Shown here one piece after another: positions 24,539 to 32,539 of a DNA stretch of 64,000 nt. The notes beneath the pieces are model-generated. The model was given only the letters and a program-made list of their open reading frames with translations, was not told the origin of the DNA and did no database searches. The stretch covers positions 124,001-188,000 of the forward strand of contig JAAZZQ010000022.1 in assembly GCA_014239155.1 (NCBI GenBank), read 5' to 3'. The number at the start of each line of letters is the position of its first letter. Position 1 is the first letter of the stretch. The translations under genes were made by a program, and so were the position numbers. This DNA is from Lachnospiraceae bacterium. Lineage in GTDB: Bacteria; Bacillota; Clostridia; Lachnospirales; Lachnospiraceae.

Positions 24539-25729
24539 ATGGGAAGTTTAGTTGCACCGTTTGACGAAAAAGGTAATTTACAGACACATACCACGTCTGG
24601 GGATTCGCTTAAGAAGAATGAAAAAAACAAGAATGCAGTAGACAGCGATATGTTTTTGACGCTTCTGGTGGCGGAAATGCAAAACCAAGACCCACTGGAA
24701 CCGACAAGTAATACTGAATGGGTTTCACAGTACGCGACCTTTACGCAAGTACAAAAGATGAGTGAGATGGCGGAAGCAGTTGATGTGCTTAGAGCAAATG
24801 AACTGATTGGCAAGGAAGTAATTGTGAAGACTACCAGCACAGACACTGGAGAAGTCAATTATAAACAAGGTATTGTTGATTTTGTTGAGATTGAGAATGG
24901 AAAACCGTTGCTTGTAATTGACAATGCGAAATATTCAATAAGTGATTTGGATACCGTTGTGAGCACAGAGTATTCACAGGCATATGGAAAATACAGCACC
25001 TTTAAGGGAATGATTGACAGTTTGCCAGATGTAGCTTATGCAGACACAAGTTATGAGAACGTAATTCAGGGTGCGTTTGATTTCTATAACACCATGAATG
25101 AATACGAAAAGAATTATATGGCATTCTATGGTGCGGATCAGATGGAGAAATTTACCCAGTGGAAGGTTGAGCTTGAAAACTTGGGAATTGAGTTTAAGGA
25201 CAGCTCAAAAGAGGAAGAAAATAAGACCTCTCTTGATGACATTTTGGAGAGTTTCAACACCAAGATGAATGCGATTATTGATAAGTTAAATTTGTTGTCA
25301 AGCAATACAAGTTCGGGGAATACAGATAAGACAGACCAAGGTTCTGATAGCAAGACAGATGGAGCAGATAAGACAGATGGCTCTAACAAAACAGATGGCA
25401 CTGGCAAGACAGATGGTTCAGACAACACAAATGCAGGCAACACAAGCGGTTCGGACAATACAACAGGTTCGGACAACACAAATGCAGGCAACACAAGCGG
25501 TTCGGACAATACAACAGGTTCGGACAACACAAATGCAGGCAACACAAGCGGTTCGGACAATACAACAGGTTCAGACAACACAAACGCAGGCAATACAAGC
25601 GGTTCGGACAATACAACAGGTTCAGACAACACAAACGCAGGTAACACAAGCGGTTCGGATAATACAACAGGTTCGGATAACACAAACGCAGGTAATACAA
25701 ACGGGTCTAACAGTGCAGATCAAACGTAG
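24539..25729 (+). CDS. flgD: Hook-capping protein FlgD with repeat tail
   Basis: The 396-residue protein has the FlgD N domain, including MFLTLLVAEMQNQDPLEP and SNTEWVSQYATFTQVQKM, then a region (residues ~90-240) only loosely like the usual FlgD beta domains. From about residue 262 it consists of repeats: four KTDG-containing six-residue units, then about five and a half copies of a 17-residue unit (GSDNTNAGNTSGSDNTT, 51 bases each). FlgD is the scaffold on the growing hook tip and is normally 140-250 residues, so the tail is an extra. The start follows AGAGGTG. Confidence 0.92.
   Translation: MGSLVAPFDEKGNLQTHTTSGDSLKKNEKNKNAVDSDMFLTLLVAEMQNQDPLEPTSNTEWVSQYATFTQVQKMSEMAEAVDVLRANELIGKEVIVKTTSTDTGEVNYKQGIVDFVEIENGKPLLVIDNAKYSISDLDTVVSTEYSQAYGKYSTFKGMIDSLPDVAYADTSYENVIQGAFDFYNTMNEYEKNYMAFYGADQMEKFTQWKVELENLGIEFKDSSKEEENKTSLDDILESFNTKMNAIIDKLNLLSSNTSSGNTDKTDQGSDSKTDGADKTDGSNKTDGTGKTDGSDNTNAGNTSGSDNTTGSDNTNAGNTSGSDNTTGSDNTNAGNTSGSDNTTGSDNTNAGNTSGSDNTTGSDNTNAGNTSGSDNTTGSDNTNAGNTNGSNSADQT
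25323..25715 (+). repeat. 51-bp tandem repeats inside flgD
   Basis: Five near-identical 51-base units encoding GSDNTNAGNTSGSDNTT run from about 25420 to 25674, then a diverged sixth; they follow shorter 18-base units encoding KTDGxx. Differences are mostly single C/T or T/A changes at third positions. The units keep frame, so copy-number change would lengthen or shorten FlgD without frameshift. Confidence 0.9.
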
Positions 25730-25777
25730 ACCACATAGTTTGGAAACAAAAGGCTTTATGGTGAGGGGGAATGCAGG

Positions 25778-26185
25778 ATGAACATTAACAACAGTCAATT
25801 CCTTTCCATTGAACAGCTACAAGATCAATATCTAAAACAGCAGAAGGTCAATTCAGGAAATAAGCCACCTCAGGGTATGAGCTTTGAAGAAATCCTGCAA
25901 AAGCAGCAGGTACAAGGAACACCGACAAAAGAGGTCGTAAAATTCTCAAAACATGCGGCGAACAGACTGAACGACAGAAAGATTGAATTGACTGACGAAC
26001 AACTGGAAAGATTGAATGATGGAACGAAAAAGGCAGGCCAGAAGGGAATCAGAGATTCACTGGTGCTCGTAGATCAGCTTGCATTTATCGTAAATACAAA
26101 AAGCAATACAGTTATTACAGCGATGGATCAGACAGAAGCAAATGAAAATATTTATACCAATATTGACGGAGCCGTAATTATCTAA
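25778..26185 (+). CDS. TIGR02530-family flagellar operon protein
   Basis: The 135-residue protein belongs to a small family found between flgD and flgE in Firmicutes and spirochaetes. The recognisable part is the C-terminal half: FSKHAANRLNDRKIELTDEQ, GTKKAGQKGIRDSLVLVDQL and VNTKSNTVITAMD. The N-terminal half is polar and Gln-rich. No signal peptide or membrane segment is present. A role in hook assembly is inferred from location only. The start follows GAGGGGG. Confidence 0.85.
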   Translation: MNINNSQFLSIEQLQDQYLKQQKVNSGNKPPQGMSFEEILQKQQVQGTPTKEVVKFSKHAANRLNDRKIELTDEQLERLNDGTKKAGQKGIRDSLVLVDQLAFIVNTKSNTVITAMDQTEANENIYTNIDGAVII

Positions 26186-26294
26186 ATACAGGATGTAGAG
26201 ACATTAGCCGGACCTTTTAAGGAGGCTTGATCCCTCGGAATGACGGATGAGGGTAGAAATCTACGGCAAATAGGATTTAGGAGGTCACTTAATT
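26186..26294 (+). promoter_or_regulatory. Structured leader of flgE
   Basis: The 109-base gap contains several short perfect stems: AGCC/GGCT around a CCTTTTAAGG palindrome (about 26206-26227), CCCTC/GAGGG (26232-26236, 26249-26253) and GTAGA/TCTAC (26253-26264), then TAGGAGG before the ATG. No T-run follows. It resembles no riboswitch class I know; regulatory function is inferred only from the density of stems. Confidence 0.4.
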
Positions 26295-28343
26295 ATGATG
26301 AGAGCACTTTATTCTGGTGTATCTGGTCTTAGGACACACCAGACAAGAATGGATGTTATCGGTAACAATATTGCAAACGTGAACACAACTGGATTTAAGG
26401 CAAAGCAGATGAATTTTTCTGATATGCTGTATCAGACAACACAGGCTGCTACCGGAGCGAATTCGGCAAACGGCACGGGTGGTACAAACCCTAGACAGAT
26501 TGGTCTTGGCGTGAAGGCGGCGGCAATTAACACAACAATCACACAAGAAGGTGCAAACCAGTCGACAGGAAATCCGTTTGACTTAAAGCTGACAGGAGAG
26601 GCGTTCTTTGTTGTGAGTGATGGCACAAGCACATTCTATACAAGAGACGGGTCTTTTGATGTAGATGATGCCGGAAACCTTTGTATGGCAAGCACAGGAT
26701 ATATTGTGCAGGGCTGGGGTGTTGATGAAAATGGTGATATTGTACAGGGAACCCTTGGCGGTATTAATGTAACTGCACAGGATACTTTTGGTGCGGCAGC
26801 GACGACACAAGGAAAGATTACAGGTATTATTGACAGCAATGATACAAAGCTTGAGGATAAGACAGGAAAAGTGGTAACTCTTGGTTTGTATGATAAATCG
26901 GGTTATCAATATGATATGAAGTTTGGTATTTTGCCTACAAAGAGTGTGACAAATGGCACTAGAGATATTACCAATAGAGAGAAAGAATATGGATTAAGCA
27001 ACACAATCTATAAGGTAGACACTTCTAAATTAACATTTAAATATACAGTGAATGGTGAGACAAGAATCTTATCAGATTCGGCAAGCCCTGAACTGATGGA
27101 AGATTTAAAGGCTGCTATCTGGAAATACGTTGCCGGTGATACATCAAGCGCAGCTGCATACGGAATTAGTGGTACTCATACGCTTGGAACAAAGGATAGT
27201 GCAATAACAATTAGCCTAGGGGCATTTATCGACAATACAAAGTATAGTGGAACGACTCTAACAGATAGTGCTTTAAAACATGCAGGACCAATTACAGTAG
27301 AATTTTCTGGTGATATTGGCTTTACAAAAACAAAGCCAACCTATCCGCTTAGTGATAATGTAATTGTTAGTAAGATATCACCAGAAGCAGTCGATTATTT
27401 ATATGATACAACGACCGCCACTACTGGAGCATTTACAAGTTGCACGGTTAAGACGAGTCTTGGTACAGGTACGGTTTCTGTAACTTCATTACAACAAACA
27501 TATGTAGATGATAATGGTAAATCGCAGACAGATTATACATTTAAAATTGGAACTACTGAAATTACGGGTGGTGCAAATAATACCCCGATTCCAAGCAGTT
27601 TGTACAATGATGTTACAAGACTACTGGCGTTGGGAAATGAGAGCAAAATTACAAATACCTATACCACTCAAGAAGCGAAAGAAACTGAGACTGTCGAGAA
27701 AGGAAGTTTTAAGATTACACTTTTGGGAATGACAGATGCGACAGGTGCAGCGGTTAATATTGATTCGCTTGTTGATAATGGAACAACATCATGGGATGTT
27801 TTCTATAATACCAGTGATGGTGAATTTAAATATGTGGGACAGGAAGGAAATAAATCCTTTAGTGTAAACTTAAGCATGTTGGGCGATAACTTTGACAATA
27901 TTGATATTGACATGTCAGGAACTAGAAACGGAAACAATGGTAATAAGTCTTCTGTTACGGGCAATAAGTTAGATGGGCGCAAGATTGGTACTAGATCAGG
28001 CGTATCCATTGGCACGGACGGTATTGTAACAGCACTGTACAGCAATGGTATGTCCAGAAAGCTTGGACAGCTCTGCGTTGCTACATTCCCAAATGCTATG
28101 GGACTTGAGAACTCTGGTGACAATCTCTATCAGGTGACAGCAAGTTCCGGTGATGTCAATATTGTTGACATTAAGGCAAGCGGTACAGGTTCTATGACAA
28201 GCGGTGTGCTTGAGATGTCCAATGTAGACCTTTCGCAGCAGTTTACGGATATGATTACAACACAGAGAGGTTTCCAGGCAAACAGCCGTATTATCACAAC
28301 TTCGGATACACTGCTTGAGGAGCTTGTAAACCTTAAGAGATAA
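26295..28343 (+). CDS. flgE: Flagellar hook protein FlgE
   Basis: The 682-residue hook subunit has both conserved ends: MRALYSGVSGLRTHQTRMDV and GNNIANVNTTGFK at the N terminus, and VLEMSNVDLSQQFTDMITTQ, RGFQANSRIITTSDTLLEEL at the C terminus. It is much longer than the ~400-residue Salmonella type because the surface-exposed middle (residues ~140-560) is expanded and Thr/Asn/Ser-rich, a common feature of Lachnospiraceae hooks. It starts at one of two adjacent ATGs after TAGGAGG. A terminator-like hairpin follows it. Confidence 0.95.
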   Translation: MMRALYSGVSGLRTHQTRMDVIGNNIANVNTTGFKAKQMNFSDMLYQTTQAATGANSANGTGGTNPRQIGLGVKAAAINTTITQEGANQSTGNPFDLKLTGEAFFVVSDGTSTFYTRDGSFDVDDAGNLCMASTGYIVQGWGVDENGDIVQGTLGGINVTAQDTFGAAATTQGKITGIIDSNDTKLEDKTGKVVTLGLYDKSGYQYDMKFGILPTKSVTNGTRDITNREKEYGLSNTIYKVDTSKLTFKYTVNGETRILSDSASPELMEDLKAAIWKYVAGDTSSAAAYGISGTHTLGTKDSAITISLGAFIDNTKYSGTTLTDSALKHAGPITVEFSGDIGFTKTKPTYPLSDNVIVSKISPEAVDYLYDTTTATTGAFTSCTVKTSLGTGTVSVTSLQQTYVDDNGKSQTDYTFKIGTTEITGGANNTPIPSSLYNDVTRLLALGNESKITNTYTTQEAKETETVEKGSFKITLLGMTDATGAAVNIDSLVDNGTTSWDVFYNTSDGEFKYVGQEGNKSFSVNLSMLGDNFDNIDIDMSGTRNGNNGNKSSVTGNKLDGRKIGTRSGVSIGTDGIVTALYSNGMSRKLGQLCVATFPNAMGLENSGDNLYQVTASSGDVNIVDIKASGTGSMTSGVLEMSNVDLSQQFTDMITTQRGFQANSRIITTSDTLLEELVNLKR

Positions 28344-28361
28344 TAATATAAGATAATACAA

Positions 28362-28396
28362 ATGGGCAGGGAATAAAATTTCCCTGTTCATTTTTG
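28362..28396 (+). terminator. Terminator-like hairpin after flgE
   Basis: CAGGGAA (28367-28373) pairs with TTCCCTG (28380-28386), extended imperfectly outward and followed by TTTTTG (28391-28396). It would separate the hook genes from the glycosyltransferase unit, at least partly. Confidence 0.6.
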
Positions 28397-28676
28397 TTCG
28401 GTTTGTCTTTTCATTGTTCAAAATATGTGTTATACTATCAACTATGGACATAAGTTTTCTTTTAAAAAGATACAATTGGACTGCGGGGCGGCAAAAACCG
28501 CCCTGTACTTTTGCAGAGTCTGCACTGGCGGTCAGAAAGACTGATCGTTTAGTATAAGATTACACAACTGCATAAGGAAATATGCCACTTTGCGGCTGTG
28601 GCTGGCGCAACACTCACGGCGAACTTCATTTACCGTGAGTATATAACGAGAATAGGAGAGGAGTTGTATTACAGAT
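28397..28676 (+). promoter_or_regulatory. Structured leader before the glycosyltransferase
   Basis: A possible promoter ends in TATACT (about 28431-28436). The transcript would then contain GGGCGG/CCGCCC (about 28488-28505), and CTCACGG/CCGTGAG (28612-28638), plus ATAAGGAAATATGCCAC near 28573-28589. That last block matches the bulge-plus-inner-stem part of the two-hairpin repeat family (AGAGGAAATATGCCAC at 56601). No gene lies here. Confidence 0.45.
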
Positions 28677-29783
28677 ATGGCAAGATTACCAGTCAGTGTG
28701 TGTATGATTGCAAAAAATGAAGAACAATACATAGAACAGTGTCTCAAAAAACTTTTGCGGTACAATATGGAAATTGTAGTGGTGGATACAGGTTCCACAG
28801 ATAGGACAAGAGAAATTGCAGCCAAGTATACGAATCATCTTTATGATTTTGCGTGGTGTGATGATTTTAGCGCAGCGAGAAACTTTGCAGTCTCAAAAGC
28901 TTCGAACAATTGGATACTAATTCTTGACTGTGACGAGTATGTGCAGGAACTAGATGTAGCGAAGCTGCGCACTTGTATGCAAAAATATTCCAAGAATGTT
29001 GGTGTATTAGAGATTCAGAACGTTCACACAACTGTGGAGGGTGGGATTCAAAAAGAGGGTATTCAATTAGATGAAGTTCCACGATTTTATAATAGAAATT
29101 ATTATGAGTACCGCTTTCGGATTCATGAGCAGATAACACCAAAGCAATCGATTCATTATAATGAGATTACCTTAGAGACGTTTCATCTGCCAATTGTTGT
29201 CAAACATTATGGTTATGATATTCCGCAACAAGAAATGATGAAAAAACAGGAGAGAAATCTAAAACTTTTATTAAACTCTATCGGGGAAGTTCAGGAGATG
29301 GACGACTATATTTATTTTCAGATAGGTCAGTCCTATAATGTGCTAGGGGAATATGAGAAGGCGATAGAAGCGTATGATACCTGTCTTGCAATCAACTGTA
29401 ATTCAGAGAGAAAATTTCTAAATACTTGTTTGGAATCCTATGCGGATTGCCTAATAAAGATGGAAAATGCACAAGATGCGTACAGACTGCTTAACATGAA
29501 CAGGGAATATTTAAGAACGACGAAACTTCGGTATCTTTTTGGAAAAGCAGCATATATGTGTAAAGATTATGGGACTGCGATTGGATTTCTGATAGGAATT
29601 ACAGATGCAGCAGATTTTGAGCAGCTTGGCGAAGATGTTTTCGATGCGTATACTCGGATTTTTGCAATCTATCGTGAGACAGGACAGACCGATAAATTTG
29701 AGCAATATAAGGCAAAACTTGCAGAATTTGGAAGGCGGCATGGAAAACAGATTACTTTTGAGGGAGAGGAGGTAGTGAGCTGA
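28677..29783 (+). CDS. Family 2 glycosyltransferase with TPR-like C terminus
   Basis: The 368-residue protein begins with a GT2 fold: PVSVCMIAKNEEQYIEQCL, VVVDTGSTDRTREIAAKY and the metal-binding WILILDCDEYVQ. From about residue 200 it has TPR-like helical repeats (YFQIGQSYNVLGEYEKAIEA is one). There is no membrane segment, so it acts in the cytosol, like SunS/maf-type protein glycosyltransferases. Its place between flgE and flbD suggests it sugars a flagellar protein such as hook or flagellin, but acceptor and sugar are unknown. The start follows GAGAGGAG at a long distance (about 14 bases). Confidence 0.85.
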   Translation: MARLPVSVCMIAKNEEQYIEQCLKKLLRYNMEIVVVDTGSTDRTREIAAKYTNHLYDFAWCDDFSAARNFAVSKASNNWILILDCDEYVQELDVAKLRTCMQKYSKNVGVLEIQNVHTTVEGGIQKEGIQLDEVPRFYNRNYYEYRFRIHEQITPKQSIHYNEITLETFHLPIVVKHYGYDIPQQEMMKKQERNLKLLLNSIGEVQEMDDYIYFQIGQSYNVLGEYEKAIEAYDTCLAINCNSERKFLNTCLESYADCLIKMENAQDAYRLLNMNREYLRTTKLRYLFGKAAYMCKDYGTAIGFLIGITDAADFEQLGEDVFDAYTRIFAIYRETGQTDKFEQYKAKLAEFGRRHGKQITFEGEEVVS

Positions 29784-29784
29784 G

Positions 29785-30006
29785 ATGATTGAGGTGACAA
29801 AAATTAATGGTGCTAAAATTTTGGTGAATACTAGTTTAATTGAAGTTGTCGAGGAGACACCAGATACAGTTGTTACGTTAACCGATGGTAAAAAAATAAT
29901 TGTAAAAGAAAGTAGACATGAAATCAAAAATCTAGTAAAATTAACAAGGCAGGAATATTTTGCGAAAACAGTGGGCATGGAAAGCTTAGAAAACACAGAA
30001 AAATGA
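29785..30006 (+). CDS. flbD: Flagellar protein FlbD
   Basis: The 73-residue protein is the short FlbD family found before motA in Firmicutes and spirochaetes: MIEVTKINGAKILVNTSLIE, then TPDTVVTLTDGKKIIVKES. It is a small beta-rich protein without membrane segments; its biochemical function is unclear. The gene starts one base after the preceding stop, with AGGAGG in the end of that gene, so translation is coupled. Confidence 0.88.
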   Translation: MIEVTKINGAKILVNTSLIEVVEETPDTVVTLTDGKKIIVKESRHEIKNLVKLTRQEYFAKTVGMESLENTEK

Positions 30007-30064
30007 GGCGTAAAAAGCCGCTTAAATAAAATGTATAATGTAGCAAATTAAGAAAATATAAGAA

Positions 30065-30109
30065 AATTTTCAGAAAATTGTTGCAATTTATGTAACCTTA
30101 AAGTATTAT
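30065..30109 (+). promoter_or_regulatory. Perfect CodY box and motA promoter
   Basis: AATTTTCAGAAAATT (30065-30079) equals the CodY consensus at all 15 positions. Directly after it, TTGCAA (30081-30086), 17 bases and TATTAT (30104-30109) form a SigA-type promoter 62 bases before motA. This suggests motA onward can be transcribed separately and repressed by CodY when amino acids are plentiful. Confidence 0.75.
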
Positions 30110-30170
30110 ATAACTATGGAGAAAAAAGGGCATAGAGAGTACTATGCCTATTAAAAAGGGGTGTGTGAAA

Positions 30171-30962
30171 GTGGATATAGCGTCTTTAGTGGGAATGCTT
30201 GTATGTATTGTCTTAGTTATATTTGGTATGATAGACTCGGCGGGCGGTATTAACGGAATTGGTTATTTCCTTGACCCGGCATCAGCTCTTATTACTTTTG
30301 GCGGTTCTTTCTTTGCGACGATGATGTCAGTGAGTATGGCAAACTTCGTTGGTGGTATTAAGAGTATGGCACTGATTTTTAAGCCAGTGAGTGTCAATGT
30401 TCCAGAGATGATTACTAAGATTATAGAGCTGTCCAACATTGCAAGAAAAGAGGGACTTCTTTCCCTAGAAGAAGCTGCGGGAAATCTTGATGACGAGTTT
30501 ATGAAAAAAGGGATTATGCTGATCGTTGATGGTACAGATCCAGAATTGGTGCGAGGTATCTTAGAAACGGAATTAAACAGCATTAATGATCGCCACAAAT
30601 TAAGGTCAGGTTTTTGGGACTCTTTGGGTGCTATGGGTCCTGCATGGGGTATGATTGGTACACTGGTTGGTTTGATTTGTATGTTAAACAATATGTCTGA
30701 TCCTTCCTCAATTGGACCAAAGATGGGTGTTGCTTTGATTACAACATTCTATGGTTCTATCCTTGCAAACTGGATTTGTACTCCAACATCGAATAAATTG
30801 CAAGCGAACAATGCGGTTGAGATGCAGTCGAAGGAGATTATGATAGAAGGTCTACTGTCAATACAGGCAGGTGAGAATCCGCGCGTGATTGAGGAAAAAT
30901 TAAAGTCATTCTTGTCACCGAGCGAGAGACCTTCTCAAGAAGGTGGTGGAGGTGAAGCTTAA
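30171..30962 (+). CDS. motA: Flagellar stator protein MotA
   Basis: The ~263-residue protein has four membrane helices and a cytoplasmic loop that touches FliG. Conserved parts are DPASALITFGGSFFATMMS, then GPAWGMIGTLVGLICML and GVALITTFYGSILANWI. With MotB it forms the ion-conducting stator. The GTG at 30171 is chosen: AAAAGGGGTG lies eight to nine bases before it and the product begins DIASLVGMLV like its homologues; an ATG at 30144 precedes that site. motB overlaps it by one base. Confidence 0.95.
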   Translation: MDIASLVGMLVCIVLVIFGMIDSAGGINGIGYFLDPASALITFGGSFFATMMSVSMANFVGGIKSMALIFKPVSVNVPEMITKIIELSNIARKEGLLSLEEAAGNLDDEFMKKGIMLIVDGTDPELVRGILETELNSINDRHKLRSGFWDSLGAMGPAWGMIGTLVGLICMLNNMSDPSSIGPKMGVALITTFYGSILANWICTPTSNKLQANNAVEMQSKEIMIEGLLSIQAGENPRVIEEKLKSFLSPSERPSQEGGGGEA

Positions 30963-31858
30963 TGGCGAAGAAGAAAGAAGAGTTTAAACTCCCGCCTGGG
31001 ACCCCCGCGCCGTGGATGTCCACTTTCTCTGATATGATGACATTGCTGATGTGTTTTTTCGTTCTGTTGTTCTCTATGTCGGAAGTAGATGCGGCAAAGT
31101 TTGAGGAAGTTGCAAGATCATTTCAGTCCACAATCAGTATTTTTAGAGCGGGATCAAAGGCAGTTGGTGATGGTTTCTTAGTAAGTAATGGTGTAAGTCA
31201 GCTCAATATGCTTGATGAGTACATAAATAGCAGCGGTAAGACCGCTGATTCTGATTCTGATAGTTCAGACCCCACAAAGAACGGTGGTGCTGCGGCAGAA
31301 AAGTTGCAGGAGGCGGCAGCGCAGCTTGATATGACAAAGGAAGAGGTCGAATCATTAATGGAGACGCTTGGCGAGCTGGAGGAAGAGAAACTAAAACTTT
31401 CTGAGGAACTTGCGGAGAAAATGGAAGAAGCCCTAGAAGATAGTATGATGGCAGATAAAGTGGATGTAGATTTTGACGCAGATTTCGTTACGCTTACATT
31501 AAATGGAGCATTTTTGTTTGATTCGGGAAAGGCAGATATCAAGCCGGATGCGATACCTGTGTTGGATAAAATTGGAGTGTTGCTCACTAGATACGCAGAC
31601 TCGGGAATTGAGATTGAAGGGCATACGGATTCTGTCCCGCTAAATGGCGGTAGATATGAGAACAATGATGTGCTCAGCAGCTATAGAGCACTTGCTGTAT
31701 TTAATTATCTGAAAGATAATGCGGCGCTTGACCCTGCAACTGTGAAGCACTCTGGCAGAGGAGAGTATTTGCCAATTGCGGACAATACAACATCGGAAGG
31801 CAGAGCAAAAAACAGACGGGTTGAGATAAAGATATACAATGCTTTAAGCACATATTAG
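30962..31858 (+). CDS. motB: Flagellar stator protein MotB
   Basis: The 298-residue protein has one membrane helix with the ion-binding aspartate D24 in STFSDMMTLLMCFFVLLFSM, a long charged coiled-coil linker (residues ~85-160) and a C-terminal OmpA-like peptidoglycan-binding domain (FLFDSGKADIKPDAIPVL, IEIEGHTDSVPLNGG, GRAKNRRVEIKI). It anchors the stator to the wall. The ATG overlaps the motA stop (TAATGG). The coupling ion cannot be settled from sequence alone. A 65-base palindromic element begins on its stop codon. Confidence 0.95.
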   Translation: MAKKKEEFKLPPGTPAPWMSTFSDMMTLLMCFFVLLFSMSEVDAAKFEEVARSFQSTISIFRAGSKAVGDGFLVSNGVSQLNMLDEYINSSGKTADSDSDSSDPTKNGGAAAEKLQEAAAQLDMTKEEVESLMETLGELEEEKLKLSEELAEKMEEALEDSMMADKVDVDFDADFVTLTLNGAFLFDSGKADIKPDAIPVLDKIGVLLTRYADSGIEIEGHTDSVPLNGGRYENNDVLSSYRALAVFNYLKDNAALDPATVKHSGRGEYLPIADNTTSEGRAKNRRVEIKIYNALSTY

Positions 31859-31922
31859 GTTACTGTTTACGCCGACAATGCCTGAAATCCTGCTAAAAAC
31901 TGATGAGGTATGAACTGTAACC
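31858..31922. repeat. 65-bp palindromic element between motB and fliL
   Basis: GGTTAC (31858-31863) and GTAACC (31917-31922) close an imperfect palindrome. Its core, from GTTTACGCCGACAATG to AATCCTGCTAAAAACTGAT, reappears in the opposite orientation at 36715-36756 between fliP and fliQ, differing at about four of forty positions, all C/T or G/A changes. Confidence 0.75.
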
Positions 31923-31946
31923 ATATTAATGAAAGGGGAAAATAAA

Positions 31947-32459
31947 ATGAAACGTAATCTGTTATCAATTATCATTTTGGCATTGCTTGTTGTCAACATT
32001 GTGTTGACGGCAATTATGATGGTGAGCGTGTCAAGTGCATCTAAGAAGACTGCGTCCTTAGTGGCGGATATTTCCACACTCGTCGGAATTGAAGTCAATG
32101 GACTGCCGGATTCTAATTTGACGCCGGCGGTATCTATGGCGGATACTGCAGTCCATAATGTTGCAGGAGAGCTGACAATTCCTTTGAAGAAAGGTGAGGA
32201 CGGCGAGGATCACTATGCAGTGGGCAGTGTATCATTATCTATGGACTCTAAGAATAAGGATTACAAAAAGTACTCAGAGACTATGGCAGATATGGATGGA
32301 ATTATAAAGGATATTGTGTTTGCGGTTATGGGAAATTATACTGTAGATGAGGCAAGAAGCAATTCTGAACCGATTAAAAATGAGATTCTCAAGAAGATTC
32401 AGGAACGGTTTGATTCCACATTTATCTATAGTGTATCTTATAATTTCTTGTACAATTGA
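31947..32459 (+). CDS. fliL: Flagellar basal body protein FliL
   Basis: The ~170-residue protein has one N-terminal membrane helix (LLSIIILALLVVNIVLTAIM, residues ~4-23) and a periplasm-side domain with the late motif NYTVDEARSNSEPIKNEIL, where FliL proteins begin the C-terminal helix, ending VSYNFLYN. FliL rings surround the stator and help torque. The ATG at 31947 follows AAAGGGG by eight bases; the ATG at 31929 precedes that site. Confidence 0.88.
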   Translation: MKRNLLSIIILALLVVNIVLTAIMMVSVSSASKKTASLVADISTLVGIEVNGLPDSNLTPAVSMADTAVHNVAGELTIPLKKGEDGEDHYAVGSVSLSMDSKNKDYKKYSETMADMDGIIKDIVFAVMGNYTVDEARSNSEPIKNEILKKIQERFDSTFIYSVSYNFLYN

Positions 32460-32539
32460 GAAATGGTATACAATAGCAACAAGATAAATAAGGGGATATA
32501 ATGGACAGGATAATAAGTATGTAGGGGGTGATTGACTAC

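Noticed and set aside
25138-25683. Long minus-strand open frame opposite flgD
   Set aside because: It is the antisense reading of the flgD repeats (Leu/Val/Pro periodicity), with no start signal.
25420-25715. Direct repeats as a possible CRISPR array
   Set aside because: Units are contiguous, in frame and coding; there are no spacers.
26186-26294. c-di-GMP riboswitch before flgE
   Set aside because: Core conserved sequences of class I (GGGCAAACC, GCAAAGCC) and class II are not present.
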